Source of the DNA: Monoplex corrugatus
Lineage: Eukaryota; Mollusca; Gastropoda; Littorinimorpha; Ranellidae
DNA length: 40,000 nucleotides
Direction of reading: 5' to 3'
NCBI GenBank assembly: GCA_030674185.1
Contig: JAPXFY010000013.1
Span: 51,458,067-51,498,066, forward strand
Shown: positions 21,405-31,193 of the stretch, piece after piece
Position numbering within the stretch: position 1 is the stretch's first letter
Layout of the letters: every line of letters begins with the position of its first letter
Program-made: the position numbers and the translations under genes
The notes under the pieces: model-generated
What the model saw: only the letters and a program-made list of their open reading frames with translations
Databases searched by the model: none
What the model was told of the DNA's origin: nothing

Positions 21405-21715
21405 TTCTCACCCGAACTCCAACCTCCCCTGTTGCAACCTGATTTGTTGTCACACCCCTGCTATCCTCCCCCCCCCCCCAATACAATTAGGAAACCTGAT
21501 TCAACGTTACCCCCTGGGGCCTGATATTTACACGAATAAATCACGCCTGCACACCTCCAGAAATTGGCGATTTGCTTACGACTGAAAGGAGTTGGTGGCG
21601 CTCAGCACGCGGTGTTAGCCACGCCATAAGCAAGAGACAAAAAGCAGGCGTGACAGCAGGAAAAGAACGGGTCTAATTGATGTCACAATTATCGACTGCA
21701 TATTTTTACACATAC
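21405..21715 (+). repeat. Dispersed repeat family T, copy 1, ending in a (CA)n block
   Basis: CCTGTTGCAACCTGATTTG, poly-C, CAATTAGGAAACCTGATTCA, GGCCTGATATTTACACGAAT, CACCTCCAGAAATTGGCGAT, CACGCCATAAGCAAGA, GTGACAGCAGGAAA and CTGATGTCACAA-type blocks match 39025-39412 in order. Both copies run into CA repeats at the same place. Confidence 0.85.
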
Positions 21716-21812
21716 TCATGCACGCACACATACACGCACGCACGCATGCATGCATGCACGCACGCACACACACACACACACACACATGTATATATACACA
21801 CATATACACACA
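21716..21812. repeat. (CA)n/(GCAC)n microsatellite
   Basis: CACGCACG, CATGCATG, CA and TATACACA units following the T element. Confidence 0.9.
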
Positions 21813-22133
21813 TAATACGCATCAAGTTCGTCAAAATGCAGCTTTATGACCGCGAAAGGAGCTTCACAGTCACGAGTTTGCATGTACCTTAGGAAATGAA
21901 AATGGATTCATATCGAACAATGATTTTATCTTTATCTAGACAAAATGTATTGCAAAGGATCCATATTCTTTAATCGTTTCATTCATTCATTTATTTCTTT
22001 TGTTGTTGTTGTTTTTTTGTTTTCTTGTACCCAATTTTTTCCACCGCTCCTGTGTCACACGCCTAATGACGTTCATTTCAACTCTCCAACACACCTTCAA
22101 ACTTAACAAAAATGAGGTCACTATGAGGGCAGG

Positions 22134-22223
<90 letters not shown>

Positions 22224-22285
22224 CACAAACAAAACAAAACAAAAACAAAACAAAAACAAAACAAACAAACAAACAAACAAACAAA
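22134..22285. repeat. (CA)n followed by (CAAAA)n/(CAAA)n
   Basis: About 44 CA units, then A-rich pentamer and tetramer units. Confidence 0.95.
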
Positions 22286-22309
22286 ATCAAACACCCCCCC
22301 CCCAACAAA

Positions 22310-22445
22310 ATCTGGACAACTGTTCCCAGTGCTATGATATTGAGATTAGGGATGACAACGATAAAGCTATAGAGTTCCATGTGGATTGCAACTGCATAAC
22401 AGGGCTGGAATCTATGCTTACTTCCATAATAGTTATATCCAGATG
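22310..22445 (+). repeat. Dispersed repeat family L, short copy
   Basis: GGACAACTG, AGTGCTATGATATTGAG, GATAAAGCTATAGAGTTCCA and ACAGGGCTGGAATCTATGCT align with 8230-8340. The frame reading through it is a chance extension. Confidence 0.6.
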
Positions 22446-22571
22446 TCAAACAATCCAAGAAGTACAGGCACCTGCGGTGTTGGTCATGAAATTTGGGCCA
22501 GAAAATGTGGGCAACACACTCAATGACATACTGTAAAGTGAACGAGATGGAGCTGAACGGCTCCCGTCCTC

Positions 22572-22720
22572 CCAGTTTCGGTTTCAGTTTCTCAAGATGA
22601 CGTCTCCGCGCTCGGAATTAATTCCATATGCACTAACGTCACATTTGCCATGTGATGGAAAAGATCCTTAAGCCTTAAACCTGCACGCAAACCCTGTAGC
22701 TCGCTCAACTCTGGTCAGGG
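22572..22720 (+). mobile_element. SINE family Q, copy 2
   Basis: CAGTTTCGGTTTCAGTTTCT, CAAGATGACGTCTCCGCG, TTCCATATGCACTAACGTCA and AAGCCTTAAACCTGCACG are shared with 19404-19565 and 36508-36690. Confidence 0.75.
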
Positions 22721-22959
22721 ATGAAGCAATCCCATAATATTATTTCATCTTATAGGTGTTCAAAACCTCGACCTCCTAGTCAGTAAACTGTTGCACATAC
22801 CAGTTTGTAACGTTGACTGGTGGGAGGAGATTTGTTCTTAAGGAAAAACACAGCGCTAAGTAAGTGTTGATAAGTAAAAAATTATTATGATGAAAACTTA
22901 CTGAGAATTTTTGGGTATATCTATCGATTTTTATCTACTGTATTTCTTGCTTACAATAA

Positions 22960-23215
22960 CAGTGGACCATTAGATCAGTTGGTTAACTCTTTGACTCCTG
23001 CACCCTGCCCATAAGTGTCCTGCATGGTGTACCGTGATAGTAAAGCAAAAACTTAACCCTTTGACTCCCTCACCCTATCCACTAGCTTCCTGAGGGAGTC
23101 AAAATGTTACATTTTTGCAATTGGTAGATAGGGTGTGCGAGTTAAAGAGTTAAAATTAAAGCACTGTGCTGATAACATGGAGGATGTGAGTTTGACTCTC
23201 AGATAGGGCCACAGG
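22960..23215 (+). mobile_element. tRNA-like SINE head split by a MITE
   Basis: Left piece GTGGACCATTAGATCAGTTG + GTTAA, right piece AATTAAAGCACTGTGCTG ... GAGTTTGACTCTCAGA. Joined across the MITE at TTAA they give an A-box-like TAGATCAGTTGGTTAA and a B-box-like GAGTTTGACTC at normal spacing. The MITE is therefore younger than the SINE. Confidence 0.65.
22983..23153. mobile_element. TTAA-flanked palindromic MITE, copy 2
   Basis: Begins TTAACTCTTTGACTCCTGCA and ends GTGTGCGAGTTAAAGAGTTAA. The internal CCCTATCCACTAGCTTCC arm is partly lost. TTAA on both sides restores a continuous tRNA-like sequence when one TTAA is kept. Confidence 0.85.
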
Positions 23216-23419
23216 TTTTAAGATCATTCTTCAAAAGCAGGCTCTGTCCTATTGTTATTTACTTGTTTTTATATAATAATGGTTTTACTATGTGATAGCC
23301 GAGAACAAACCAGTATAGAGGTCATCAATGATTTTTCAATCATCTATTTCTGAATCCATAAATCTTGTGTGGTCCAGTCAAACTATTTATATACACAAGG
23401 AGCTTGATATCTAAGCCTG

Positions 23420-23515
23420 TATATATGTACATGTATATAATATATGTATATGTATATGTATATGTGTAAGTGTGTGTGTGTGTGTGTGAGTGTGTGTGTG
23501 TGCTGTTGTGTATGT

Positions 23516-23573
<58 letters not shown>

Positions 23574-23640
23574 TGATGTATATGATGTGTGTGTATGTGT
23601 GTGTGTGTGTGTGTGCGCGTTTGTGTATGTTTATTTTGCT
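23420..23640. repeat. (TA)n/(GT)n microsatellite
   Basis: TATATG units, then GT with CTGTT and GATG interruptions. Confidence 0.95.
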
Positions 23641-23786
23641 TGTCTATTTTGCTTTGAAACATACACTTGTAAAAGAAGAGAACTATCTAAAAAAGAGCAA
23701 ACAGGTCTTTATCACAAGACATACAATGCTTTTTGCTTACGGATTCTGTATTCCAGGAGATCAAAACATATACAAACTATCTCACC

Positions 23787-24077
23787 AAAATAGAATCAGA
23801 ACGCGTATTTAATACAACCAGACAAGACAGGCGCAAATTTTCGGCCAACTGGCCTTTGTAAAGCGTACACGTAAGACCACAAACGAATAAACACCAAATA
23901 CAAAAATTAGGAGAAAAAGACTTAAATTTCCCTGCTGCTTTGTCCAGTGGGAGAAAAGGACTTGTCCTAATTTTTGTATTTGGTGTTTATTCATTTGTGA
24001 TCTTTCGTTTACGCTTGACAAAGGCCAGTTGAGCGAACATTTTCGCCTGTATCAAATACGCGTTCTGATTCTATTTT
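23787..24077. mobile_element. 291-bp foldback (inverted-repeat) element
   Basis: The left arm 23787-23912 and right arm 23965-24077 are reverse complements at roughly 85%: AATAGAATCAGAACGCGTAT, ACTGGCCTTTGT and ACACCAAATACAAAAATTAG in the left arm appear complemented in the right. A 52-bp spacer separates them. The left arm has a 13-bp extra piece. No transposase and no certain target duplication. Confidence 0.85.
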
Positions 24078-24134
24078 CGTGCTTTTTTAAAATTCTTTTT
24101 TAACTGGTTCCTATTTGCTTAAACGCGGGCAGTC

Positions 24135-24146
24135 ACACTTGTTTTG
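24135..24146 (+). repeat. Target-site duplication, left copy, of the 4.3-kb LINE
   Basis: ACACTTGTTTTG, repeated exactly at 28432-28443 just after the element's (GAA)n tail. Confidence 0.85.
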
Positions 24147-24571
24147 CCGGGAAAGGCTGCTTCCAACTCAGCAGTGGGGCGACCATCCCCAACCCGGCGG
24201 GTCCATAGGTGGCGGATAAAGGAACGGCCCTCAGATATGGGGGTTAGCTGTGATATAAGTCAGGCTTGCCTGGTCGAATAAGCAGTCCCGGACCAACTGG
24301 CGATGTTCCTACCAGGACGGGGCGGGACAGCAGGTGGCGCTGTTGATCTCCACTGAAATACCCTATATGTCCTATGGTGGGTTCATCCTGCGGTTAAGAG
24401 GCGCAGTATAACCTCTAGCCCCAGGGTGGGACCCCTGGCTAATCAATCCCCCCTGTGCTTCCAGGGCAGGACATACGGACCAGGAGCTAAGGGCGGGGTA
24501 ACCCCTACAGAAAACCTAGAGAGCTGAAGACGGAGAAATGGAGCCTGTATGGCGCTCTCTAACAAATCACC
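24147..24571 (+). promoter_or_regulatory. Presumed 5' leader/internal promoter of the LINE
   Basis: GC-rich, no long frame, between the target duplication and the first ATG of the protein frame. By family precedent such leaders carry an internal pol II promoter. No specific elements identified. Confidence 0.5.
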
Positions 24572-25086
24572 ATGCCACGCACCATCGCACAATGGACAAC
24601 GTCAGACAGATGTGACACGAATGGCGCTCGCCCACTGAGGTCCCCCCAGGGTGGAGCAGCGTCGGACTCCGCGCCTCAACGGAGTCCACCCTCAGCAACT
24701 GGAGGTCCCTCTCGTCCGTCCTGGCATGCCAGGGGACGGCGGAGGAATGCGACTGGCAGCACCTCAACATCTCCCATGCAGAAACCCTTCATGGTTATGC
24801 ATTGGAATGCAGAAGGAGTCATAAACAAGAAGACAGAGCTAGAACATCTGCTCCATGAGAAAAACATCAACATCTGTTGTCTTCAAGAAACCCATCTGCA
24901 AAGTGGGAAAACACTCAAAGTGAGGGGCTACCAAAGCTTTAGATCAGACAGAACTGACCGACGAAAAGGCGGCATCCTGACACTCGTCAGGAACAACATT
25001 CACGCCTGCGAGGAGACTGTCTACATGGAGGGTGCTGAGTACCAGATGATTCGGGCCCAACTGAAGGACACAGAGTTGCGCATCTC
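24572..25086 (+). CDS. LINE polyprotein, N-terminal part (APE endonuclease, first half)
   Basis: The frame starts at ATG 24572 after a stop-containing leader. A low-complexity Arg/Ser/Pro N-terminus of about 70 residues precedes the endonuclease. FMVMHWNAEGVINKKTELEH supplies the conserved Asn, and INICCLQETHLQSGK the catalytic Glu. Next come FRSDRTDRRKGGILTLVRNN and the AEYQMIRAQLKDTELRI strand. After about 25086 the same frame becomes meaningless although it stays open to 25363, and the endonuclease continues in the next frame. A one-base deletion around CGCATCTCAAC explains this. No slippery heptamer is visible. If the base were present the protein would be a single chain of about 1280 residues. 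ATG choice is uncertain, and ATGs at 24779 (before QKPF) or later are alternatives. Confidence 0.8.
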
Positions 25087-28000
25087 AACTTCTACTGCCC
25101 CAATGATCGTCCGCTCTCCCTTGACACCATATATGTCCCAGACTCGCGCTTCATTGCAGTCGGTGATTTTAACAGTCACTCCCAGAGCTGGGGATATAAC
25201 CACATGGACCGTCGAGGAGAAGAAGTGGAAGACTGGCAGGATGAACACCATCTCGTCCTCATCAACTCACCGCATGACACTCCAACCTTCTACTCCAGAC
25301 GTTGGCGAACCACATCCACACCAGATCTGGCTCTCTGCACCGAGGACATCCATAGGGGTGTAATTAGAGAGGTGGGAGACCAGCTTGGAGGAAGTGACCA
25401 CAGGCCTGTGTTCCTCACTCTCAACGAGAACACAACACAGAACCCTGTAGCCCCACGCTGGAACTACAAGAAGGCAAAGTGGAAGCTCTTCAGCCACCGC
25501 ACAAATGTTCTCACCAATGACCTTCAAGTCAGAGGAAGAGACATCAACAATGCAGTCCGCGAATTAAATTCATGTATCCTGAAGGCAGCCCAAGAGTGCA
25601 TTCCACGAGGTGCTCGGAAAGACTACAAGCCATATTGGAACAACCAACTACAAGAACTGCAGGACGAGATGACCGAAGCCAGACAGAAAGCAGAAGATAA
25701 CCCATCGGATGAGAACCACCTGCGGCTCCAGCAGACAAAAGCCAGGTTTCTCACGGCAAAAATCCAAGCCAGACGACAAAGCTGGAGGGAGAAAACAGCT
25801 GCTCTGAACCTTGAGAGAGATGGCAAGAAACTCTGGAGAGTCCTGGGACAACTCAACGATGAAGAGAGCAGACATCACAAAATCACACTGGAAGATAACG
25901 GAGAGTTGTTGACTGGTAGACGCGCTGCCAATCGATTTGCAGACAACTACGCAAATGAGAGCAACATACCAGTCACACCCCTCCAACAAAGAGAAGCAAG
26001 AAGAGAACAGCGAGAACGTCCTCACCAGACCACCAATGTGAAACCCATGAAGCAACCCTTCACGCTTCATGAGCTTCAGACAGCTCTCAGGAAGCTAAAA
26101 ACCAAGAAATCTCCGGGACCGGATGGGATCACTAACGAGATGCTGAAGCACCTTGGCAGCACAGCCATCTTGAAACTACTGGAGGTCCTCAATCACAGCT
26201 GGGAAACCGGCACCTTGGCACAAACATGGCGTGAGGCTATCATGACTCCAATCTATAAGAAAGGAAAGGACAAGAAGAAGCCTGCCAGTTACAGACCAAT
26301 CAGCTTGACCAGCTGCATGGTGAAGACCCTAGAGAGGATGATCAATCAGCGCCTCCTTTGGTATCTCGAGACTGAGAACATTCTGGTCCCGGAGCAAGCA
26401 GGATTCCGATGCTTTCACAGTACAGAAGACCAGGCCACCTTCCTTTCCCAAGAAATTGAAGACGCGTTCCAGGAACAGAAAGTTGTCTTTGCTGCCTGGA
26501 TCGACCTGCAGAAAGCCTTTGACAAGGTCTGGACTGATGGCCTCTTGGTGAAGCTGCAGAGATGTGGAGTTGGAGGCAATATGCTACGGTGGATCCGAGC
26601 CTACCTCCACAACCGCAGAGCACGAGTCACAGTCAACGGACGCAAAGGCAAGAAAGTTCTCTTGCGACATGGAGTCCCTCAAGGTGGAGTTCTCTCCCCC
26701 ACACTCTTCTTGGTCTTCATTAATGACCTCATAAAAGATCTGCCAAAAGGCATCCATGCAGCACTATACGCGGATGACCTGGTGATATGGTGCAAGGAGG
26801 AGTTCACCACCACTGCCACCTACAGAATGCAGCTAGCAGCAGACAAACTGGCAGCATGGGCAGAAGAGTGGAACATCTCGATTAATAAAGACAAGTCCTC
26901 CACGGCACTCTTCACCCTGTCATCCAAGCAGAAATCTGGCACCATCAAACTTGGTGACACTCCATTGAAGAAAGATGAGGAAGTTACATACCTTGGTGTC
27001 ACCTTCGACAAGCGGCAGACCTGGAAGCCCCACATCGAAAGAGCTGAAAGAAAAGCAAGACAAAAGCTCGCCATCCTGCGCAAACTGGCCGGAACCAGCT
27101 GGGGAGCCAACGAGAAAGTGCTCAAGCAAACGTACCAGGGAGTGGTCAGACCCCACCTTGAGTACGGTTCTACAGCCTGGTCTACAGCAGCCAAAACCCA
27201 TCTGCAGACCCTGGACAAAGTCCAGAACCAAGCACTCCGTCTCATCACAGGATCAATGCGATCCACACCAATTCAGGCCATGGAGGAAGTTACTGCCATT
27301 CAGCCCCTGGTGCAGAGAAGAGACATGAAAAACTTGGTCCAGGCAGAGAAGATCAAGGTTCTGCCACACCATCCAATGGGACAGAGAATGGACCAACCAA
27401 CCAAGAGCCGTCTCAAACGCAGCAGCTTCCTCCACGAAACTAGACGGCTTGCCAGGGTGCACCTGGCTGACACACCAACAACACTTCCTCTAAACACCTC
27501 TGACCTGCTACCACAACCTTGGAACAACGACTACAAGTTGCTCCAAATCACCACCTCAGTCCCTCAAGTTACCCCAGGAGAGTCCCAAGATGACAGCGTC
27601 AAACGCACTCTGACACTCGCCATGATCGACGAGCAATATCCTGCAGAATCCTGGATTCACGTATACACGGATGGCTCGGCAACCAATGCTGTGGCAGATG
27701 GAGGAGCGGGCGTACATATCAACTCTCCAGACGGACACGTCATCACAGCAGGGATACCCACTGGCAAACACTGCACCAACTATGCAGCAGAAGTGGAGGC
27801 TCTTATGAAGGCAGCGGCTCTAATTCATGACATTCAGACCCAAGTTGTCTTCCTCTCCGATGCAAAGTCTGTATTGGAAGCACTTGCAGGGGACAAACTT
27901 CCACATCTCATGGAAAAGCTGCAAGATGTCGCCAAGCATCGACGTGTGGTCCTGCAGTGGGTTCCGGCCCATTGTGGGATACCTGGAAACGAAGCAGCAG

Positions 28001-28404
28001 ACCAGCTTGCCAAAGATGGAGCCAAAGGAAGACAACCAGAAAAAAGCCTTAGCTTCAGGGAGAAGAAGACCCTTGTGAAGGCAGCCTTCTGCAGAACAAC
28101 CTCAAAGGATCCATACCATCTCCTTAGCCGTCTGCAGCAGGTGGCGATCTTCAGGCTCAGAACAGGTCACTGTCGCCTGAATGCCCACCTGTTCAGGAAG
28201 ATGAAGCTGGCCTTATCACCTATCTGTCCTTGTGGTCTGGAAGAACAGACACCAGAACACATCCTTCAGATCTGCCCCCTCTTCCAAGAGCAGAGGGAAC
28301 AAGTGTGGCCGACGGCAGCTCCCCTCCGCACCAAGCTCTATGGCTGCCGACAGGACATGGAGGACACGACAACATTCGTCTCCCTGACTGGACTGACCTT
28401 GTGA
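25087..28404 (+). CDS. LINE polyprotein, main part (endonuclease end, reverse transcriptase, RNase H, zinc finger)
   Basis: Continues the endonuclease with NFYCPND, FIAVGDFNSHSQSWG (catalytic DxN) and GGSDHRPVF (catalytic SDH). The first ATG in this frame is 25204, and residue numbers count from it. Reverse transcriptase: KSPGPDGITNEM (~302), SYRPISLTSCMVKTLERM (~360), AGFRCFHSTEDQATFL (~399), WIDLQKAFDKVW (~432, catalytic Asp), GVPQGGVLSPTLF (~490), YADDLVIW (~522, catalytic DD), YLGVTFD (~596). RNase H: VYTDGSATN (~819), NYAAEVEAL (~859), FLSDAKSVLEAL (~883), WVPAHCGIPGNEAADQLAKD (~919), with all four acidic positions kept. The C-terminal CPCGLEEQTPEHILQICPLF is a CCHC-like finger. Function: nicks target DNA and copies the element RNA in place; RNase H probably removes the template strand. 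No stop in 3.3 kb suggests recent activity. Confidence 0.93.
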   Translation, partial: NFYCPNDRPLSLDTIYVPDSRFIAVGDFNSHSQSWGYNHMDRRGEEVEDWQDEHHLVLINSPHDTPTFYSRRWRTTSTPDLALCTEDIHRGVIREVGDQLGGSDHRPVFLTLNENTTQNPVAPRWNYKKAKWKLFSHRTNVLTNDLQVRGRDINNAVRELNSCILKAAQECIPRGARKDYKPYWNNQLQELQDEMTEARQKAEDNPSDENHLRLQQTKARFLTAKIQARRQSWREKTAALNLERDGKKLWRVLGQLNDEESRHHKITLEDNGELLTGRRAANRFADNYANESNIPVTPLQQREARREQRERPHQTTNVKPMKQPFTLHELQTALRKLKTKKSPGPDGITNEMLKHLGSTAILKLLEVLNHSWETGTLAQTWREAIMTPIYKKGKDKKKPASYRPISLTSCMVKTLERMINQRLLWYLETENILVPEQAGFRCFHSTEDQATFLSQEIEDAFQEQKVVFAAWIDLQKAFDKVWTDGLLVKLQRCGVGGNMLRWIRAYLHNRRARVTVNGRKGKKVLLRHGVPQGGVLSPTLFLVFINDLIKDLPKGIHAALYADDLVIWCKEEFTTTATYRMQLAADKLAAWAEEWNISINKDKSSTALFTLSSKQKSGTIKLGDTPLKKDEEVTYLGVTFDKRQTWKPHIERAERKARQKLAILRKLAGTSWGANEKVLKQTYQGVVRPHLEYGSTAWSTAAKTHLQTLDKVQNQALRLITGSMRSTPIQAMEEVTAIQPLVQRRDMKNLVQAEKIKVLPHHPMGQRMDQPTKSRLKRSSFLHETRRLARVHLADTPTTLPLNTSDLLPQPWNNDYKLLQITTSVPQVTPGESQDDSVKRTLTLAMIDEQYPAESWIHVYTDGSATNAVADGGAGVHINSPDGHVITAGIPTGKHCTNYAAEVEALMKAAALIHDIQTQVVFLSDAKSVLEALAGDKLPHLMEKLQDVAKHRRVVLQWVPAHCGIPGNEAADQLAKDGAKGRQPEKSLSFREKKTLVKAAFCRTTSKDPYHLLSRLQQVAIFRLRTGHCRLNAHLFRKMKLALSPICPCGLEEQTPEHILQICPLFQEQREQVWPTAAPLRTKLYGCRQDMEDTTTFVSLTGLTL

Positions 28405-28431
28405 ACGTGCGAACGCAGAAGAAGAAGAAGA

Positions 28432-28443
28432 ACACTTGTTTTG
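28432..28443 (+). repeat. Target-site duplication, right copy
   Basis: ACACTTGTTTTG, identical to 24135-24146, directly after GAAGAAGAAGAAG. Confidence 0.85.
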
Positions 28444-29035
28444 GATTTCTTGCCAAAGTTTCCATGTAAGTCTCTTCAAGAAGTCAAGCACAGCGGAGGA
28501 AACAAAGATCTAATAGCGTCATTGTTTCTCCAACACCTTGACAAAGTTCCATCCACTGCTAATCCCGTTGTTGTGGCACGAGAGAAAATCGAGGACAGCC
28601 ATAGAAGTAATCAGCTTGGAAGGCGGCGATCCTCTCGCCTCCCTGACACTTGTGTGGTCGGTGTGATTGGTGCACGACGTTTCGGTGGCTAAAGCTTGGT
28701 CAGAGGACGAACGAAGACTTAGGAGGGCTGTCATATTACGGCCCAAGTGTGGCAGAGCCTGGTGGTTTTCACCTGTTGGGTTTTATCTGTGACGGAGTGT
28801 GTCTTATGATGCACCGTGCAGACGGTCAAGAGGGGCTTTGGTCAGATGTGGGATCTTTACTTGTCCCCTTGCTGATTTCGTTCCTCTGTTCCTGGCCTGC
28901 GATACTTTGCGTCCTCTGTTTCTTGTGGGCTGCTTGTTGACAAGTGTTGTTTGACTGTGATCATGAGGTAATTTCTGAGTCCCTGCAAAAGATCTCTCAA
29001 ATATAAAAGTATGCGTGTGGTGTTTTTGAAATTCT
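28444..29035 (+). repeat. Dispersed repeat family Z, copy 3
   Basis: 28519-28746 matches the near-identical pair at 11640-11872 and 17504-17735 with a few per cent differences. It continues to GATGTGGGATCTTTACTTGT and beyond it to GTGATCATGAGGTAATTTCT and AAAGATCTCTC, which copy 1 also has. This copy has no giant repeat at the mid-point, so it shows the ancestral arrangement. Confidence 0.8.
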
Positions 29036-29052
29036 TGACACAGTCTATCCAC

Positions 29053-29081
29053 ACACACACACGCACGCACACACACACACA

Positions 29082-29142
<61 letters not shown>

Positions 29143-29160
29143 TAACACACACACTAACAC
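29053..29160. repeat. (CA)n microsatellite after the Z element
   Basis: CA units with CGCA, GACA and CTAA interruptions. Confidence 0.95.
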
Positions 29161-29640
29161 ATGTAATCTACATGACATGTTGCTCATGAAGCTGACAGTC
29201 CATACAAAAGCCATGTTAACCAGCCCATTAACCAGAATATGAATATAAACATTTAATCTATCCAGGAAATATAACACACATTTTACCAAGTATCCTCCAA
29301 AATCATCAGCTGTCTAGGGTTTCCTGGCCAAAAATATGAGACTGCTTAATGTACTAATGGGTGCCACGTTTTTTTTTCTTTCAGTAATGGATTAGAAGTC
29401 TTAGCCTTAAGAAATGGACTTTTAGGGTTACAATTCTTTTCAGCATTGTGCATATTACAAACATATGAAGATACGGAAAAAAAAAAAAAGAATTTTACAA
29501 TATAATGAGATCTCCGAGCTCAGCTTTTTATTTTGCAACTGTAGCTGTCCAGACGTAGAGGTATCAATTCGTAATCTAGACCAGCAAGATCCATTTTAAA
29601 CCATTGCTATTGTGACTGCTTTATAGCAGGTCCAAACCCC
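29161..29640. other. Unassigned AT-rich stretch
   Basis: No gene or repeat family recognized; A13 near 29478. Confidence 0.4.
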
Positions 29641-29644
29641 AACT

Positions 29645-30215
29645 CTACACAAGCTTAACCACTGGACCACGACACTTCACCCTTAATTGTTCTCTGTGTA
29701 AGATGCAGGAGAGCTAAGCCGTTGGTAGAGGTCAAGCAGCGCTAAGTCTGCTGGTGCTCAGGTAACTAGATGGAAGGGGAGGGTCCATAATTTGTCCATC
29801 ACTCTGTCTTACACAGCATTAGTCTGCCATGCCAGTCTCTTACTTCTCTACTGTGAGCCTTACAGTGTGGGCAGCCTTTCCGCTTCTGGCGGCAAGCTTT
29901 CATGCTTTGTTTTGGGAAGCCACCACCTTTGTTTGGGGCCCTATGTTTATGACAGCCACCCTTTTTGTTTTGGGTTCTTTGTTCATGGAAGCCGCCGTCT
30001 TTGTTTGGATCTTTTGTTTATGAAAACCACCATCTTTGTGATCCTTTGTTCTTGACAGCCATTGTCTTCTGTTTGGGGTCCTTTATTTATGAAAGCCACA
30101 TCTTTGTTTGGGACACTTTATTTAAGCAACCACCTTTTTTGACCCTTTGTTAAATAAGAATCACCATCTTTGTTTCGGGCCCTTTGTTTATGGAACCACT
30201 GCTTTTGTTTAGGCT
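29645..30215 (+). repeat. Dispersed repeat family P, copy 3, with minisatellite tail
   Basis: Unique part 29672-29900 (GTGTAAGATGCAGGAGAG, GATGGAAGGGGAGGGTCC, TGTCCATCACTCTGTCTTAC). The tail of about eight diverged 30-40 bp units is built on TTTATGGAAGCCACCATCTT + TGTTTGGGGCCCTTTG (29900-30215). Tail length differs between copies. Small frames in the tail are artefacts. Left of it, 29640-29668 on the minus strand carries a tRNA-like TGGTCCAGTGGTTAAGCTT, also present at 10428-10446. Confidence 0.8.
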
Positions 30216-31190
30216 TCGAAGACTGATTCTTTTACATATAACTAGCTGCTTTGGATTTTTCTGACGACACAAACTCAAGCTATTCTATTGGTTTGGTTAT
30301 GGGAACCAAACACAATTTGGTTAGAATAGGTCTTTTTTTGTTGTTGAAAATATATAGCCTAATATAAAAGAAATTTCAGACAGCACGTGAAGGAAACCTT
30401 ATATGTAGTTTTGTCTTCATTTGTTGTCTAGATCCAGAAGTAAAAATATGAAGTGTTGAAAATCTTCACTTGTAATAGTGAAATCTAATGCCTCTTAAAA
30501 AAAATAATTTTTTAAATTATTTTTTTTCATAAAATCGTCATTTTTATTTAAGCACTATTTTTAAAACTTATTTTTATGTTAATGAAATAAAGCAAGAGCT
30601 TGGTGTTGGATTTGTTTTAATTCCAATAGCAAAATATGGCGCTATGGTTACAGGGGAGAAAAATAATGTTTTCTTAAAACCAAATCAGAACTAATATCAT
30701 TTAAAGCTAAACACGGTTGTTTTAAAGGAGATCTCCAAATGCGAAACTAGCTTTGGTTTTGAAAATCATATTCGTTTTTGTTTATTCATTGTCACTGCTG
30801 TATCATTTAAAGCGTTGATGGTCGTTTGCATGTCGTGGTAGGCTTTGGTGTGGTGGGTTTTTAATTAAAGCACGTTTCCACTATCCCTAAAATTGTAAAT
30901 ACGATAAAAATACCTTAAAGCCATGAAGGCAAAAACAGTTAGCTATTTGTGCGTCTACAGACTTACCCGAATTCTCAGTAAGAATACTTTGAGGAAATAC
31001 TTCGAACCTGAGTCACGTATGGCCTTTATTTCTGGGTAAAAGTGAATCAGCGTTTAATATCTGACGGTATTGAACAAAAAGATTTCAAAGGGATGCAAAT
31101 TTTAGTAGACTAATTATAGGCACATGTCCTCAGCCCTCAGAAAAAGAAAGCAGGGTTGTCTGCCTTGTAGCGGTAAGGCAAACTTAACAA
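30216..31190. other. Unassigned AT-rich stretch
   Basis: Low GC, short A/T runs (30498-30530), no long frame, no second copy seen. Confidence 0.5.
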
Positions 31191-31193
31191 AAG

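Larger units (their letters stand above)
24147..28431 (+). mobile_element. Full-length non-LTR retrotransposon (endonuclease-RT-RNase H, I-superfamily-like)
   Basis: A GC-rich block of 4285 bp stands out from AT-rich flanks. It has a 5' leader at 24147-24571, an APE endonuclease, a reverse transcriptase and an RNase H region, and a short 3' end closing in (GAA)n. A perfect 12-bp target-site duplication brackets it, so it is complete at the 5' end, which is uncommon for LINEs. All catalytic motifs are present and only one frame break is seen (near 25080-25087), which argues for a young insertion. EN-RT-RNase H plus a terminal CPCG...H...C finger fits the I/Nimb/Loa/R1 group. The exact clade needs a tree. 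It landed at the edge of a Z repeat. Confidence 0.92.

Noticed and set aside
22000..22536. 178-codon frame
   Set aside because: Runs through (CA)n, A-rich repeats and a family L fragment. Not a gene.
25080..25100. Programmed ribosomal frameshift in the LINE
   Set aside because: No slippery heptamer or following stem is evident, and the break falls inside the endonuclease domain, so a one-base deletion is simpler.
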